Notes: generated from the sequence alone by a model not told the origin. 64,000 bases of DNA from Mycobacterium lacus (GCF_010731535.1 NZ_AP022581.1:1869952-1933951), one strand, 5' to 3'; positions 1-9,401 are shown, numbered from the stretch's first letter. Translations and numbers: made by a program.

Positions 1-635
1 CAGCCGCGGGCAACCAGCAGTCGACGCTCTCACAGGTGATGTCGGCGATCCCCAACCTGTTGCAAGGACTCTCGTCGTCCGGTTTGTCGCCCTCGTCAGG
101 GCAGTCGGGAATTCTGGGCATGTTGGGTTCCGAACCCACCTGGCTACAGGAACTGCTGCAGGAACTAGCGACCCTGTTGGATCCCAACTCGAATTTCTGG
201 AACACGATAGCGTCGTCCGGGCTTTTCCTGCCGAGTAACACGATTGCGCCTTTTCTAGGCTTGCTCGGCGGTGCGGCAGCCGCGAACGCGGCCGAGGAGG
301 GCATCGAAGCGGCTGGGGCTGGCGGGGTCGCTACCGCGCTGGTAGGCCCAGCCACGCCCACCGGCGGGCTGGGCGGCCTGGTATCGGGTGGTTTGGGCAA
401 CGCGGGCGCCGTCGGCGCGCTGTCGGTACCCCCAAGCTGGACCGCTGCAGCACCATTGACCAGCCCCCTAGCCTCCGCGTTGGGCGGCACACCCATGGTT
501 GCGCCCCCTCCAACGGTGGCAGCCGGCATGCCCGGGATGCCATTCGGCAACATGGCCGGCCAAGGATTTGGCCGGGCTCTCCCTCAATACGGCTTCCGGC
601 CGACGTTCGTCGCGCGACCTCCCGCTGCCGGATAG
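1..635 (+). CDS. PPE family protein, C-terminal part (5' end outside window)
   Basis: The reading frame is open from base 3 to the TAG at 633-635, so this is the 3' part of a gene that begins before the window. The visible ~210 residues have no PPE N-terminal domain, but they carry a typical PPE-SVP tail: a GNAGAVGALSVPPSWTAAAP segment, then Gly/Pro/Ala-rich sequence ending in RPPAAG. PPE proteins are exported by type VII secretion and act at the outer envelope. Two complete PPE genes follow on the same strand, then a DUF732 gene and mgtC; by synteny this is the counterpart of M. tuberculosis PPE31 (Rv1807), which with PE20 has been linked to magnesium uptake. The PE partner should lie just upstream, outside the window. 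Confidence 0.85.
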   Translation, partial: AAGNQQSTLSQVMSAIPNLLQGLSSSGLSPSSGQSGILGMLGSEPTWLQELLQELATLLDPNSNFWNTIASSGLFLPSNTIAPFLGLLGGAAAANAAEEGIEAAGAGGVATALVGPATPTGGLGGLVSGGLGNAGAVGALSVPPSWTAAAPLTSPLASALGGTPMVAPPPTVAAGMPGMPFGNMAGQGFGRALPQYGFRPTFVARPPAAG

Positions 636-1536
636 GCGGGGCCGCATTTGTCAACTGCGGCTAGTGGAAACTGGGGCCTTTCAGCACATTGGCAGTAATC
701 GAACAGCCAGGTGGCAGCTGTTTTTGTGACGTACTTCATAACGTTGTGCGTACTCTTTCCAAAACCGATGGGAGAACGCGCCGTGCCAGTTAGCTACCAG
801 GTCAGCGACGTCGATGCCGATGGGGCGGGTCGCGCCGCGGTTCCAGCAGGATGCGACTCGACTACGGCGTCCCCTGCTAGCGATGGCGCAGGCCGTCATC
901 ATGCGGCCGTCGGTGCGGAAACAACGGTCATCGGAAAGCTCGCGGCCGGCGATCATTGGCCTGCCCGCAAACTCGGCGTGATTCGTAATAATCGTGGTTT
1001 GAACGCAAATTTAACGCCTCGAGTATTTCAAAATGGAACGAAAAGGGGTCGCAGAGTTCACGATCGACGCAGGAAGAAATGCTTTGACGGCGGTGTCGCC
1101 CGTTGGTGATTTTCGTCATTCTGTAGGCAGGTGAATCGGTCGCGATCCGTTGCCTGACGGATGGCAATCATGGCGATCGAACAGGGCTTATGGTGGAGTA
1201 ATGTGATAGCTGGTGGTTGGCCTCACCGACCACCGGCGAGGGGTGACACCGAGTTTTTACGTTGCGATTACCTGAGCGGAACGCAACGCAAATAAACCAT
1301 GCTGAGGATGATCGCTACATCAGGTTCGGAGAACCCGAAGCGGGGCAGAACGCGAGCCGTAAGAGATTTTTTGTGTGGGGGAATACGCGCATCTGTTGAC
1401 ATCAAATAAGTAAGATTGACGGGAAGCGAACATTGGGCTATTTGGTGAACTCGATAGGAGCTCGTCCTGATTTGTGGGCAGCCCGTCGGGGGCGTGATTA
1501 CGATGGCGGCCATCGAGGGGACCGGAGGTAACAGAT
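636..1536. other. long intergenic region before second PPE gene
   Basis: These 900 bases separate two PPE genes and look less GC-rich than their neighbours. The open frames inside (for example 711-1109 plus and 681-956 minus) are overlapping on both strands, lack a good ribosome site and have no recognisable family. Visible structure: a 9-bp inverted repeat with one wobble (1212-1220 with 1226-1234) followed by a T-run near 1255, a 6-bp inverted repeat (1261-1266 with 1282-1287), and a possible promoter at 1416-1444. I see no tRNA or insertion sequence. It may hold a long 5' leader for the next PPE gene. Confidence 0.5.
1416..1444 (+). promoter_or_regulatory. possible sigma-A-type promoter for PPE operon
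   Basis: TTGACG at 1416-1421 is followed after 17 bases by TATTTG at 1439-1444, about 90 bases before the PPE start. A second TTGACA lies at 1396-1401 without a well-placed -10 element. The -10 match is weak, so this is a suggestion only. Confidence 0.25.
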
Positions 1537-2814
1537 ATGGATTTTGGGGCGCTACCGCCGGAGATTAACTCGGGGCGAATGTATGTGGGTCCGGGTTCGG
1601 GGCCCCTGTTGGCCGCGGCCGCGGCCTGGGACGCGTTGGCCGCCGAATTGCAGTCCACAGCGGCTTCCTACGGGTCGACCATCGAGAGCCTGACCGTCGG
1701 GCCGTGGACGGGTCCCTCCTCGATCGCGATGGCGTCCGCAGTGGCGCCGTATGTGGCGTGGATTGGTGCCACGGGCGCTCAGGCCGAGCAGGCTGCCACC
1801 CAGGCCCGGTTGGCCGCGGGTGCCTATGAGGCGGCGTTTGCGGCCACCGTACCCCCACCGGTGATCGCGGCCAACCGCGCGTTGTTGATGACGTTGATCG
1901 CCACCAATATCTTCGGGCAGAACACCCCCGCGATCGCAGCCACCGAAGCCCAGTACGCGGAGATGTGGGCCCAAGACGCCGCCACCATGTATTCGTATGC
2001 CGGCTCGTCGGCCAGCGCGTCGGAATTAACACCGTTCACCGAGCCACCCCAAACCACGAACCCGTCGGCGGCGGCCGCGCAATCGGCCGCGGCAGCCCAG
2101 GCCGCCAGCACGTCGGCCAGCTCGGACATAGCGACGCAGCTGTCCCAGCTGATCACCTCGTTGCCCGCTGCGCTGCAGAACCTGGCCACGGCGGTCACCA
2201 CGGGGTCGCCGTCGGCGGCATTGCCGGGGATCTCGTTGCCGCCCTGGCTTGCGACCGACCTGGCGAACTGGAACACCATCTGGGCGACCCTCACCGGTCC
2301 GTACTCGATCCAGGGCTGGACTTCCATACCCGGTGGCCCATTCCTGTCGTTCGGTCAGGCATACGCCTGGGGCCAAAACGGGCAGGGCGTCGCCGCCTAT
2401 CTCGCCGGGCCGAAACCCATCACCGGGGGGTTGGCGCCGCTGGCCCCCGAGTTGGGAAAGCTAGGCTCGGCGGGCTTGACGTCAAGCGCCGCGCCGGTGT
2501 CGGGGTCGATGGGCCGCGCGGCCCTGGTCGGCAGCATGTCGGTGCCGCAAGGCTGGACACAAGCGGCCCCCGCAATGCGACTGGTCTCCTCGGTGCTACC
2601 CGCCAACGTGGTAGCCGCCCCGGCCGCGGCATCCTTCGCCGGCGAGGGCGGCGTGTTCAGCCAGATGGCCCTGTCGAGCCTGGCCGGGCGCGCCCTGGGG
2701 GCAACCGCATTCGGCTCCGCGGGCGGTGGCGCGGCGCAGTCGCTCGGCGGTGTGGTCGCCGAGGCTGAACCCGCCGCGGCCACGATCATCGTGATACCGG
2801 CCCTCGACGAGTGA
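1537..2814 (+). CDS. PPE family protein (PPE-SVP subfamily)
   Basis: 425 residues. The N-terminal PPE domain (about 1-170) has [11 protein letters not shown], a [14 protein letters not shown] helix, the GPWTG turn (the WxG-like element that pairs with PE/EspG partners) and the conserved [21 protein letters not shown] block. The C-terminal half has the SVP signature (GSMSVPQGW at about residues 331-339) and a Gly/Ala-rich end. A strong GGAGGT ribosome site at 1524-1529 lies 7 bases before the ATG and fixes the start. It is followed after 90 bases by another PPE gene. By order it corresponds to PPE32 (Rv1808). Exported through an ESX system by family knowledge; molecular function not visible from the sequence. 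Confidence 0.9.
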   Translation: MDFGALPPEINSGRMYVGPGSGPLLAAAAAWDALAAELQSTAASYGSTIESLTVGPWTGPSSIAMASAVAPYVAWIGATGAQAEQAATQARLAAGAYEAAFAATVPPPVIAANRALLMTLIATNIFGQNTPAIAATEAQYAEMWAQDAATMYSYAGSSASASELTPFTEPPQTTNPSAAAAQSAAAAQAASTSASSDIATQLSQLITSLPAALQNLATAVTTGSPSAALPGISLPPWLATDLANWNTIWATLTGPYSIQGWTSIPGGPFLSFGQAYAWGQNGQGVAAYLAGPKPITGGLAPLAPELGKLGSAGLTSSAAPVSGSMGRAALVGSMSVPQGWTQAAPAMRLVSSVLPANVVAAPAAASFAGEGGVFSQMALSSLAGRALGATAFGSAGGGAAQSLGGVVAEAEPAAATIIVIPALDE

Positions 2815-2904
2815 CGGGCGCGGAACCGCGATGACAGCCGAGACGACAAGCAGTGGCCCACCACGGGCCTCCCGGGCGCGCACGACCAGGTAAGGGGTAC
2901 GGAC

Positions 2905-4314
2905 ATGTTCTATGCAGCGTTTCCGCCAGAGATCAACTCGGGCCGGATCTACACTGGTCCCGGATCGGGGCCGTTGCTGGCCGCCGCGGCCGCCTGGGAC
3001 GCGCTGGCCGCTGAATTACAGTCCACAGCGGCCGCCTATTCGGCGGTGATCGAGAGCCTCACCAGCGGGCCCTGGGTGGGTCCCTCGTCGCTGGCCATGG
3101 CGGCCGCCGTCGCACCCTACCTGACCTGGATGCAGGCCACGGCCGCACAGGCCGCGCAAGCGGCGAGCCAGGCCACCGCGGCGGCAAGCGCCTACGAGAC
3201 GGCGTTCGCCGCTCACGTGCCGCCGGTAGAGATCGCGGCCAACCGCACCCAACTGGCGTCGCTGGTGGCGACCAACATCTTCGGGCAGAACACCCCGGCG
3301 ATCGCGGCCACCGAGGCCCAATACGGCGAAATGTGGGCCCAGGACGCCCTGGCGATGGACAGCTACGCCGGTTCGTCGGCGGCCGCGTCACAGGTGACGC
3401 CGTTCACCGAGCCGCCCCAGATCACCAACGCGGTCGGGCTGGCCGGCCAGGCGGCCGCGGTGGGCCAGGCCGCCGGCGCCGCGGCCAGCAGTGCGCAGTC
3501 CCTCCTGGGGGTAGCTGACCCGGTGTCGTGGCTGCTGCAAATAGGCGCGGACCTCGCGACCGACTACACCGCCGCAGTCACCGCCCTCCTGAACGCCCTC
3601 TTTGGGCCGACCGGCGCGTCGACGTTCACGGCCCTGTACTCGGCAGTGAAGGTTCCACTCGCCTTTACCACGCAGTTCAACGACATCGGGCTGCTCATCA
3701 ACTTTCCCGTGTCACAGTTCCTCAAGTTTGCCCCGACCCCGGGCCTTGGCGAGATCCCGAAGGATGCGTTGGGGGGCGGGCTGGGGCTTGGCGTGCCCAA
3801 CTTTGGCCGGGGCACGCTGTACAGCGCGGTGTCGCCGGACAACGTGGCGGCCAACTTCGGGCGCGGCACATTGGTTGGCGCGTTGACGGTTCCGCCGAGC
3901 TGGGCCACGGCCACGCCGGCCGTCAGGATGGTCGCTGCCGCCTTGTCGGCAGCTGGGCCGGACGCCGTGCCGGCGGCCGCGCTCGGCGAGGGGGGCCTGC
4001 TCGGTTCGATGTCTGCGGCCGGCATGCTCGGCAGCGCCTTGGGCGCCGGGGCACCCAGCGCCTTGAGCCGTACCGGAGCCCGAGGCCGTCTCACCCCGCT
4101 CAAAGACCTCAAGGACGCCACGTCGCCGGAAAAGCTGAAGCGTCTGGTCGCACAGATCTCGGAGAAACCCGAAAGCGTCCAGCACCACACGGTCGATCAG
4201 GAAGGTCTTGACAGCCTGCTGGAGCAACTGTCGAAAAAGCCCGGCATCCACGCGGTGCACCTGTCCAAACGCGACAAGCCCAAAGTCGTGCCGTCGGAAG
4301 CGCAGTTGGGTTAG
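2905..4314 (+). CDS. PPE family protein with charged C-terminal extension
   Basis: 469 residues. Residues 1-170 are a canonical PPE domain (FPPEINSG, GPWVG turn, [21 protein letters not shown]), closely similar to the preceding gene, so the two are probably old tandem duplicates. An SVP-type motif (GALTVPPSW) sits at about residue 320. Unusually, the last ~78 residues (392-469) are rich in Lys, Glu and Leu instead of Gly/Ala. They contain two related 22-residue segments at 409-430 (EKLKRLVAQISEKPESV...) and 433-454 (EGLDSLLEQLSKKPGIHAV...). The second resembles the end of MgtC encoded 540 bases downstream. Position matches PPE33 (Rv1809). Start chosen at the ATG after a GTAAGGGG-like ribosome site. 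Confidence 0.9.
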   Translation: MFYAAFPPEINSGRIYTGPGSGPLLAAAAAWDALAAELQSTAAAYSAVIESLTSGPWVGPSSLAMAAAVAPYLTWMQATAAQAAQAASQATAAASAYETAFAAHVPPVEIAANRTQLASLVATNIFGQNTPAIAATEAQYGEMWAQDALAMDSYAGSSAAASQVTPFTEPPQITNAVGLAGQAAAVGQAAGAAASSAQSLLGVADPVSWLLQIGADLATDYTAAVTALLNALFGPTGASTFTALYSAVKVPLAFTTQFNDIGLLINFPVSQFLKFAPTPGLGEIPKDALGGGLGLGVPNFGRGTLYSAVSPDNVAANFGRGTLVGALTVPPSWATATPAVRMVAAALSAAGPDAVPAAALGEGGLLGSMSAAGMLGSALGAGAPSALSRTGARGRLTPLKDLKDATSPEKLKRLVAQISEKPESVQHHTVDQEGLDSLLEQLSKKPGIHAVHLSKRDKPKVVPSEAQLG

Positions 4315-4318
4315 CGGA

Positions 4319-4335
4319 GGCCAAATACTTTGGCC
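4319..4335. promoter_or_regulatory. perfect 7-bp palindrome, possible operator or hairpin
   Basis: GGCCAAA at 4319-4325 and TTTGGCC at 4329-4335 form a perfect inverted repeat with a 3-base spacer. It begins 5 bases after the PPE stop and lies 50 bases before the DUF732 start. It could be a regulator site or a small processing hairpin. No T-run follows, so an intrinsic terminator is unlikely. Confidence 0.35.
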
Positions 4336-4384
4336 ACCATACGAACCCGATAGCCCTGTCCTCGACATGGAAGAATGGTGAGTT

Positions 4385-4708
4385 ATGAAAACGCTTCTGG
4401 CGCTGCTCTGCGCTAGTTCCATGATCGGCTTTGCCGCGCCGGCGTATGGCGATCCCGACGACGGCGGCGGCGGTGACGACGCAGGCTTCCTCGCCGCGCT
4501 GCGACAAGCCGGCATCGCCTACTCCGACCCGGCCCAGGCCATCGGGGCCGGACAAGCGGTGTGCCATTGCTTGGATCACGGCGAATCGGGTCTGGAGCTC
4601 GTCCACGACGTGAAGACCCACAATCCCGGATTCGATATGGAGGCGGCGTCTCAGTTCGCCCTGATTGCGGCGAAATACTACTGCCCCCATCACCTCAGCC
4701 ACGCCTGA
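4385..4708 (+). CDS. small secreted DUF732 protein
   Basis: 107 residues. A signal peptide is clear: MKTLL, a hydrophobic core to about residue 18, then an APAYG cleavage region near residue 22. The mature part has the DUF732 pattern: FLAALRQAGI near the front, a GQAVCHCLDHG segment and a final cysteine in AAKYYCPHH, so disulfides are likely. DUF732 proteins are small exported actinobacterial proteins of unknown role. It sits between a PPE gene and mgtC, as Rv1810 does in M. tuberculosis, where the neighbours respond to magnesium starvation and acid. Function beyond that is unknown. Confidence 0.85.
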   Translation: MKTLLALLCASSMIGFAAPAYGDPDDGGGGDDAGFLAALRQAGIAYSDPAQAIGAGQAVCHCLDHGESGLELVHDVKTHNPGFDMEAASQFALIAAKYYCPHHLSHA

Positions 4709-4852
4709 GAGCTGCTACCGGTGGGTTAGACGTCGTCGGTGATTTGCCTGGCGGTCACCGCAACGCAGCCGGTTTGACCCAGGGCCACCTGATGTTAACC
4801 CGCATGTGCTTAGCTGCCCCTCGCCGGCGGGTCAGGAAGGGAGCGCAGCGTC

Positions 4853-5560
4853 ATGCACACCCTGACCGTCGCCGATTTCGCGCTCCGGCTGGCCGTCGGG
4901 GTGGGATGCGGCGCATTCATCGGATTCGAGCGGCAGTGGCGCGCGCGGATGGCGGGCCTGCGCACCAACGCACTGGTGGCTGCCGGTGCGACGTTGTTCG
5001 TCCTTTATGCGGTCGCCACCGAGGACAGCAGCCCCACCAGGGTCGCATCCTACGTGGTGTCCGGGATCGGTTTCCTCGGCGGCGGGGTGATCCTGCGCGA
5101 GGGGTTCAATGTCAGGGGCCTTAACACCGCCGCCACCCTGTGGTGCTCGGCGGCGGTGGGTGTGCTGGCCGCCTCGGGACACCTGGCGTTCACGCTGATC
5201 GGCACCGGCACCGTGATCGCCATCCATGTGCTGGGGCGTCCCCTTGGCCGGCTGATCGACCACGACAACGCCGTCGAAGAAGAGGAAGGTCTACAGCCCT
5301 ACCAGGTCCAGGTGATCTGCCGGCCCAAATCCGCAAAATACGCGCGCGCCCAGATCGTGCAACACACCAGCAACAACGACATCACGCTACGGGGCATCCA
5401 CACGAGCGGGCCCGACGACGACAAGGTCACGTTGACCGCGCACCTGCTGATGGACGGCCACACGCCGGCCAAGCTCGAGCGGATGGTCGCCGAATTATCC
5501 CTGCAGCCGGGCATTTACGCCGTGCACTGGTATGCCGGCGAACAGGCGCAGGCCGAGTGA
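4853..5560 (+). CDS. mgtC: MgtC family membrane protein
   Basis: 235 residues. The N-terminal ~135 residues contain the MgtC/SapB signature (LRLAVGVGCGAFIGFERQW, then GLRTNALVAAGATLF and SGIGFLGGGVILREG) in several membrane helices. The C-terminal cytoplasmic domain (about 150-230) is ACT-like and ends in LSLQPGIYAVHWYAGE. MgtC is needed by intracellular pathogens for growth at low magnesium and in macrophages and is thought to modulate ATP synthase or phosphate uptake rather than transport magnesium itself. Start is the ATG after AGGAAGGGAGCG. It ends 8 bases from a convergent oxidoreductase gene. Equivalent to Rv1811. Confidence 0.93.
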   Translation: MHTLTVADFALRLAVGVGCGAFIGFERQWRARMAGLRTNALVAAGATLFVLYAVATEDSSPTRVASYVVSGIGFLGGGVILREGFNVRGLNTAATLWCSAAVGVLAASGHLAFTLIGTGTVIAIHVLGRPLGRLIDHDNAVEEEEGLQPYQVQVICRPKSAKYARAQIVQHTSNNDITLRGIHTSGPDDDKVTLTAHLLMDGHTPAKLERMVAELSLQPGIYAVHWYAGEQAQAE

Positions 5561-5568
5561 ATCCGGGG

Positions 5569-6768
5569 CTAAGGGCGGGCCTGCAGGTCGGGCGCAGCCG
5601 CGGCCAGCAGGTCGGCGCGGTTGCCGGTCAGCGGCGGATAGATCCGCCGGCTATTGATGGTTCGCTTGGTGGCCTTGGCCTGCGCGCCACGCGACACGAC
5701 CACTCGGTCCCACCCCTCGGTATAGACGGCGCCGGCCGGTCCGAGATCGAGAACCGTTACATACCAAGGGATCCTAAGTGCCAGCATCGGCGCGCCGAAC
5801 AGGTCGCTGATCACGTTGTAGCCGGCATAGCGGCCCATCGGGCGCCCGTGCTGACACGACATCACGGACAGGTGCTCGTCGTCCATCCGGGCTGCGGCCA
5901 CGTCACCCGCGGCAAACACCGTGGGCACCCCGATCACCCGCAGATGATCATCGACCTCAACGCGGCCCAACCGGTCGCGGGTCACCGGCAGCTGCTCGGT
6001 CAGCGAGCTGGCCCGCATGCCCGCGCACCAAACCACGGTGGCCGCCTCCAGCTGCTCACCCGATGACAGGGCCACCACGCCCTCGTCGACCGCGGTGACG
6101 CTGACACCCGTCCTAGTTTCGACGCCGTTGTCCGCCAAGGCCTCTTCGATCACCGGCCGCGCCGATTGGCCCATGTCGGAGCCGACGAACGGGTTGTGGT
6201 CGACCAACACCACGCGGGGGGCGGCCCGGCAATGGGTGAACAGTGCCCGCATCCTGTTCGGCAGCTCGCAGGCCGTCTCGATCCCCGTCAGCCCGGCACC
6301 GACCACGACAACGGTAAAGGCCGCGGGGGTCGGTGGGCCGTCGGCCAGCGCCTGCAGGTGCCGACGCAGCCTGATCGCGCCGTCATAGGTGTCGACGTCA
6401 AAGCCGAACTCCAGCAGGCCAGGTATGGCGGGTTTGACGACGTGACTGCCCGATGCCAGCACCAAGCGGTCGTAGCGGTGTATGGCACCGCGGGACGTGG
6501 CGACGGTGCGGGCGTCGGAGTCGATTTCGGTGACCTCGGCGACGACGTGCGCGACGCCGGCGGGGTCGAGCAGATCATTCAGTGAGATGCGGCAGGGGCT
6601 CAAATCGGTTTCGTAGTTGCGCACCCTGATGTCATGAAAAGGCTTGGTGCTCAACACGGTGATCTCGACGGTGCCCTCTGGGACGGCCAGCTCCTCGAGT
6701 CGTCGGGCGGCGCCGAGGGCCGCCCATAGGCCCGCGAAACCAGAGCCGATCACGAGCACAGCGCTCAA
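5569..6768 (-). CDS. FAD-dependent pyridine nucleotide oxidoreductase (NDH-2-like)
   Basis: 399 residues. It begins with the FAD dinucleotide-binding motif VLVIGSGFAGLWAALGA, has a second NAD(P)-binding motif VVVVGAGLTGIETACELPNRM at about 160-180, an LVLASGSH segment and the late FAD-binding VPTVFAAGDVA motif at about 285-296. This is the type II NADH dehydrogenase/ferredoxin-reductase-like fold. It corresponds to Rv1812c, a putative dehydrogenase distinct from the true ndh found later in this window. Electron acceptor cannot be read from sequence. Convergent with mgtC. The M. tuberculosis neighbour Rv1813c, a small secreted dormancy-regulon protein, is not present in 6769-6947, where I see no gene. 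Confidence 0.85.
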   Translation of the reverse strand: MSAVLVIGSGFAGLWAALGAARRLEELAVPEGTVEITVLSTKPFHDIRVRNYETDLSPCRISLNDLLDPAGVAHVVAEVTEIDSDARTVATSRGAIHRYDRLVLASGSHVVKPAIPGLLEFGFDVDTYDGAIRLRRHLQALADGPPTPAAFTVVVVGAGLTGIETACELPNRMRALFTHCRAAPRVVLVDHNPFVGSDMGQSARPVIEEALADNGVETRTGVSVTAVDEGVVALSSGEQLEAATVVWCAGMRASSLTEQLPVTRDRLGRVEVDDHLRVIGVPTVFAAGDVAAARMDDEHLSVMSCQHGRPMGRYAGYNVISDLFGAPMLALRIPWYVTVLDLGPAGAVYTEGWDRVVVSRGAQAKATKRTINSRRIYPPLTGNRADLLAAAAPDLQARP

Positions 6769-6947
6769 TTGCTCAACACCTCACAAATCTAGGCCAGCGC
6801 GGCTGCCGCGCCGCGACCGGGCAGCAACACCCACAGGGATCAAGCAAAACATGCGTGCCCGTGAATGCGTGGAGGTCGCAGCGGGGAACATCGTAATCTG
6901 TGTGTGTGGATTTCCTCGCAAGCTTGTTATCCGCGCTGCCCCCGCCA

Positions 6948-7859
6948 ATGCGGGACCCGGTGTTGTTCGCCATTCCGTTTTTCCTGTTGTTGCTGATTCT
7001 CGAGTGGACGGCGGCGAGAAAGCTCGAAGAAATCGAGGCGGGTGCCACCGACAAATCGGGGAAGCCACGACCGGTGTCCGGCGCGTACCACACCCGCGAT
7101 TCGGTGGCGAGCATCTCGATGGGGCTGGTTTCGATAGCCACCACCGCCGCCTGGAAGACTCTCGCCTTGCTCGGCTATGCCGCGATCTACGCCTACGCGG
7201 CGCCCTGGCACCTCGCGGCGACCCGGTGGTACACCTGGGTCATCGCGATCCTGGGCGTCGACCTGCTGTACTACACCTACCACCGCATAGCCCACCGGGT
7301 CCGGCTGATCTGGGCGACTCATCAGGCCCACCACTCGAGCCAATACTTCAACTTCGCCACCGCGGTGCGCCAAAAGTGGAACAACAGCGGCGAGATCTTG
7401 ATGTGGATTCCGTTGCCGTTGTTGGGACTTCCCCCCTGGATGGTGTTCTTCAGCTGGTCGCTTAACTTGATCTACCAGTTCTGGGTGCATACCGAGCGGA
7501 TCGGCAAGCTGCCGCGGCCGTTCGAATTCGTCTTGAACACGCCGTCGCATCACCGGGTGCACCACGGGATGGACAAGGTCTACCTCGACAAGAACTACGG
7601 CGGCATCCTCATCATCTGGGACCGGCTGTTCGGCAGCTTCCAGCCGGAGCTGTTCCGCCCGCACTACGGGCTGACCAAACAGGTCGACACGTTCAACATC
7701 TGGAAACTGCAGACCCGCGAATACGTGGCGATCGCTCGCGACTGGCGATCGGCCACACGCCTGCGAGACCGGCTGGGTTACGTGTTCGGACCACCAGGTT
7801 GGGAGCCCCGCGCGGCAGGTCAACCCGACGACGCAACCGAGGTAGCCACGTCTCGGTAA
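6948..7859 (+). CDS. sterol desaturase / fatty acid hydroxylase family membrane protein
   Basis: 303 residues from the ATG at 6948; an in-frame GTG at 6906 or 6900 would add 14-16 residues. Several hydrophobic helices carry the histidine clusters of the diiron hydroxylase superfamily: [21 protein letters not shown] and, further on, [12 protein letters not shown]. The core [14 protein letters not shown] is also typical. These enzymes use an oxo-diiron centre to hydroxylate or desaturate lipids. In M. tuberculosis the counterpart Rv1814 is called erg3, but mycobacteria do not make ergosterol, so the substrate is more likely a host sterol or an envelope lipid. Transcribed alone; the divergent flavoprotein starts at 6768. 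Confidence 0.85.
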   Translation: MRDPVLFAIPFFLLLLILEWTAARKLEEIEAGATDKSGKPRPVSGAYHTRDSVASISMGLVSIATTAAWKTLALLGYAAIYAYAAPWHLAATRWYTWVIAILGVDLLYYTYHRIAHRVRLIWATHQAHHSSQYFNFATAVRQKWNNSGEILMWIPLPLLGLPPWMVFFSWSLNLIYQFWVHTERIGKLPRPFEFVLNTPSHHRVHHGMDKVYLDKNYGGILIIWDRLFGSFQPELFRPHYGLTKQVDTFNIWKLQTREYVAIARDWRSATRLRDRLGYVFGPPGWEPRAAGQPDDATEVATSR

Positions 7860-7959
7860 CGCGGACCCCCGACTGCGCGAAAAGCCTAACGACGGGGTGG
7901 GTTACCCCGCGACGTCAAGCTGCGGTCGGCGCTGTGCCGGCCTCGAAGGATCGGAGTCC

Positions 7960-8637
7960 ATGGTGCGCGGCCTGGTAATGCGCGCAGTCATCGCAGCGGT
8001 AACGGCCGCGGCGCTCGCATCGGCCGTATCGCCTGTGGCCGCCAACGCCGATCCGACGTTGGTCTTTCCTGGCATGGAAATCCACCAGCACAACCGGGTC
8101 TGTACCTTGGCCTACGTTGACCCCGTCCTGAAAATCGCCTTCACGGCGGGGCATTGCCGGGGCGGGGGAGACGTCACCGACAGGGAACAAAACCCCATCG
8201 GCCATCTCGCGGCCTTCCGGGACAACACGCCCAGCGGCACGACGGTGGCCACCGATCAGGTCATCACCGACTACGAGGCGATAGCGCTGGCCGACAACGT
8301 CATGGCGAGCAATGTTCTACCGAGCGGGCGTCGGCTGGAATCCCTGCCGGGCTTGGTGGTTGCGCCCGGGCAAGCCGTGTGCCATTTCGGCGTGATCACC
8401 GGCGAAACCTGCGGCACAGTTGAGAGCGTCAACAACGGGTGGTTCACCATGTCCCACGGCGTCCTGAGCCAGAAGGGGGATTCGGGCGGGCCGGTGTACC
8501 TGGTTCCACCCGGGGGCCCCGGCCAAATTGTCGGGATCTTCAACAGCATGTGGGGCGATTTTCCCGCTGCCGTATCGTGGCAGTCCGTCACCGAGCAGGT
8601 CCGCGAGGATCTCGGCTCGCGGGCCAGCGCCAGCTAG
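7960..8637 (+). CDS. secreted trypsin-like serine protease
   Basis: 225 residues. A signal peptide (residues 1-30, ending VAANA before DPTL) precedes a chymotrypsin-fold domain. The catalytic triad is visible: His65 in FTAGHC, Asp104 in ITDYEAIAL and Ser175 in [10 protein letters not shown]. Two cysteine pairs are plausible (Cys48/Cys66 and Cys141/Cys151). It corresponds to Rv1815, annotated only as conserved in M. tuberculosis. Start is the ATG after AAGGATCGGAG; a second ATG at 7978 is possible. Substrate unknown; the signal peptide indicates an extracytoplasmic site. Confidence 0.85.
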   Translation: MVRGLVMRAVIAAVTAAALASAVSPVAANADPTLVFPGMEIHQHNRVCTLAYVDPVLKIAFTAGHCRGGGDVTDREQNPIGHLAAFRDNTPSGTTVATDQVITDYEAIALADNVMASNVLPSGRRLESLPGLVVAPGQAVCHFGVITGETCGTVESVNNGWFTMSHGVLSQKGDSGGPVYLVPPGGPGQIVGIFNSMWGDFPAAVSWQSVTEQVREDLGSRASAS

Positions 8638-8705
8638 GCGAAATTGCCCGTCACGCATCGCGCAAAATCCAAGAGCAGTGATCTCGACCGTGCCAGACTG
8701 GCGGC

Positions 8706-9401
8706 GTGGGTAAGCGCCGGGACTCGCGGGAGCAGATCGAATCGAAGATCATCGAACTCGGCCGCCGCCAACTCGTGGATCGTGGCGCGGCCGGATTGTC
8801 GCTGCGTGCGATCGCCCGCGACCTGGGCATGGTGTCGTCGGCCGTGTACCGGTATGTGTCCAGCCGCACCGAGCTGTTGACTCTGCTAGTTGTCGACTCC
8901 TATTCCGACCTGGCCGACGCGGTGGACCGGGCACGCGACACCGTCGGCTACGTGTGGAGCGACGACGTCGTCGCCATCGCACACGCGGCGCGTAGTTGGG
9001 CGGTCGCACACCCGGCCCGCTGGGCCCTGCTCTACGGCAGCCCAGTAGCCGGCTACCACGCGCCGGCGGAGCGCACGGTCGCGGTCGGCACCCGCGTCGT
9101 GGGGGCGATCTTCGACGCGGTCGCCGCGGGGATCGCCACCGGAGACATCATGTTGACCAATGAGCCCGCCCCACAACCGATGTCGTCTGATTTCGAGCGG
9201 ATTCGTCATGAATTCGGCTTTCCCGGCGACGATCACGTCATGGCCAAGTGCTTCCTCCTCTGGGCCGGCATCGTAGGCGCGATCAGCCTGGAGGTGTTCG
9301 GGCAATACGGCGCCGACATGCTGACCGACCCCGAGGCAGTGTTCGACAACCAGATGCGGCTGCTGGTGGGTTTGTTGACTCAACATGCAGACCGAAATTA
9401 G
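8706..9401 (+). CDS. TetR family transcriptional regulator
   Basis: 231 residues from a GTG start. Residues ~8-55 form the TetR helix-turn-helix (GLSLRAIARDLGMVSSAVYRYVSSRTELL); the rest is a helical ligand domain including a WAVAHPARWALLYGSP segment typical of the TetR_C_13/WHG type. It corresponds to Rv1816, reported in M. tuberculosis as a ligand-binding TetR regulator. It is followed, 101 bases later on the same strand, by a VOC protein and an FAD flavoprotein that may be its targets. No clear operator palindrome was identified. Confidence 0.88.
   Translation: MGKRRDSREQIESKIIELGRRQLVDRGAAGLSLRAIARDLGMVSSAVYRYVSSRTELLTLLVVDSYSDLADAVDRARDTVGYVWSDDVVAIAHAARSWAVAHPARWALLYGSPVAGYHAPAERTVAVGTRVVGAIFDAVAAGIATGDIMLTNEPAPQPMSSDFERIRHEFGFPGDDHVMAKCFLLWAGIVGAISLEVFGQYGADMLTDPEAVFDNQMRLLVGLLTQHADRN

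Noticed and set aside
711..1109. 132-codon plus-strand frame in the PPE intergenic gap
   Set aside because: Overlapping frames on both strands of similar length, no ribosome site, no family resemblance.
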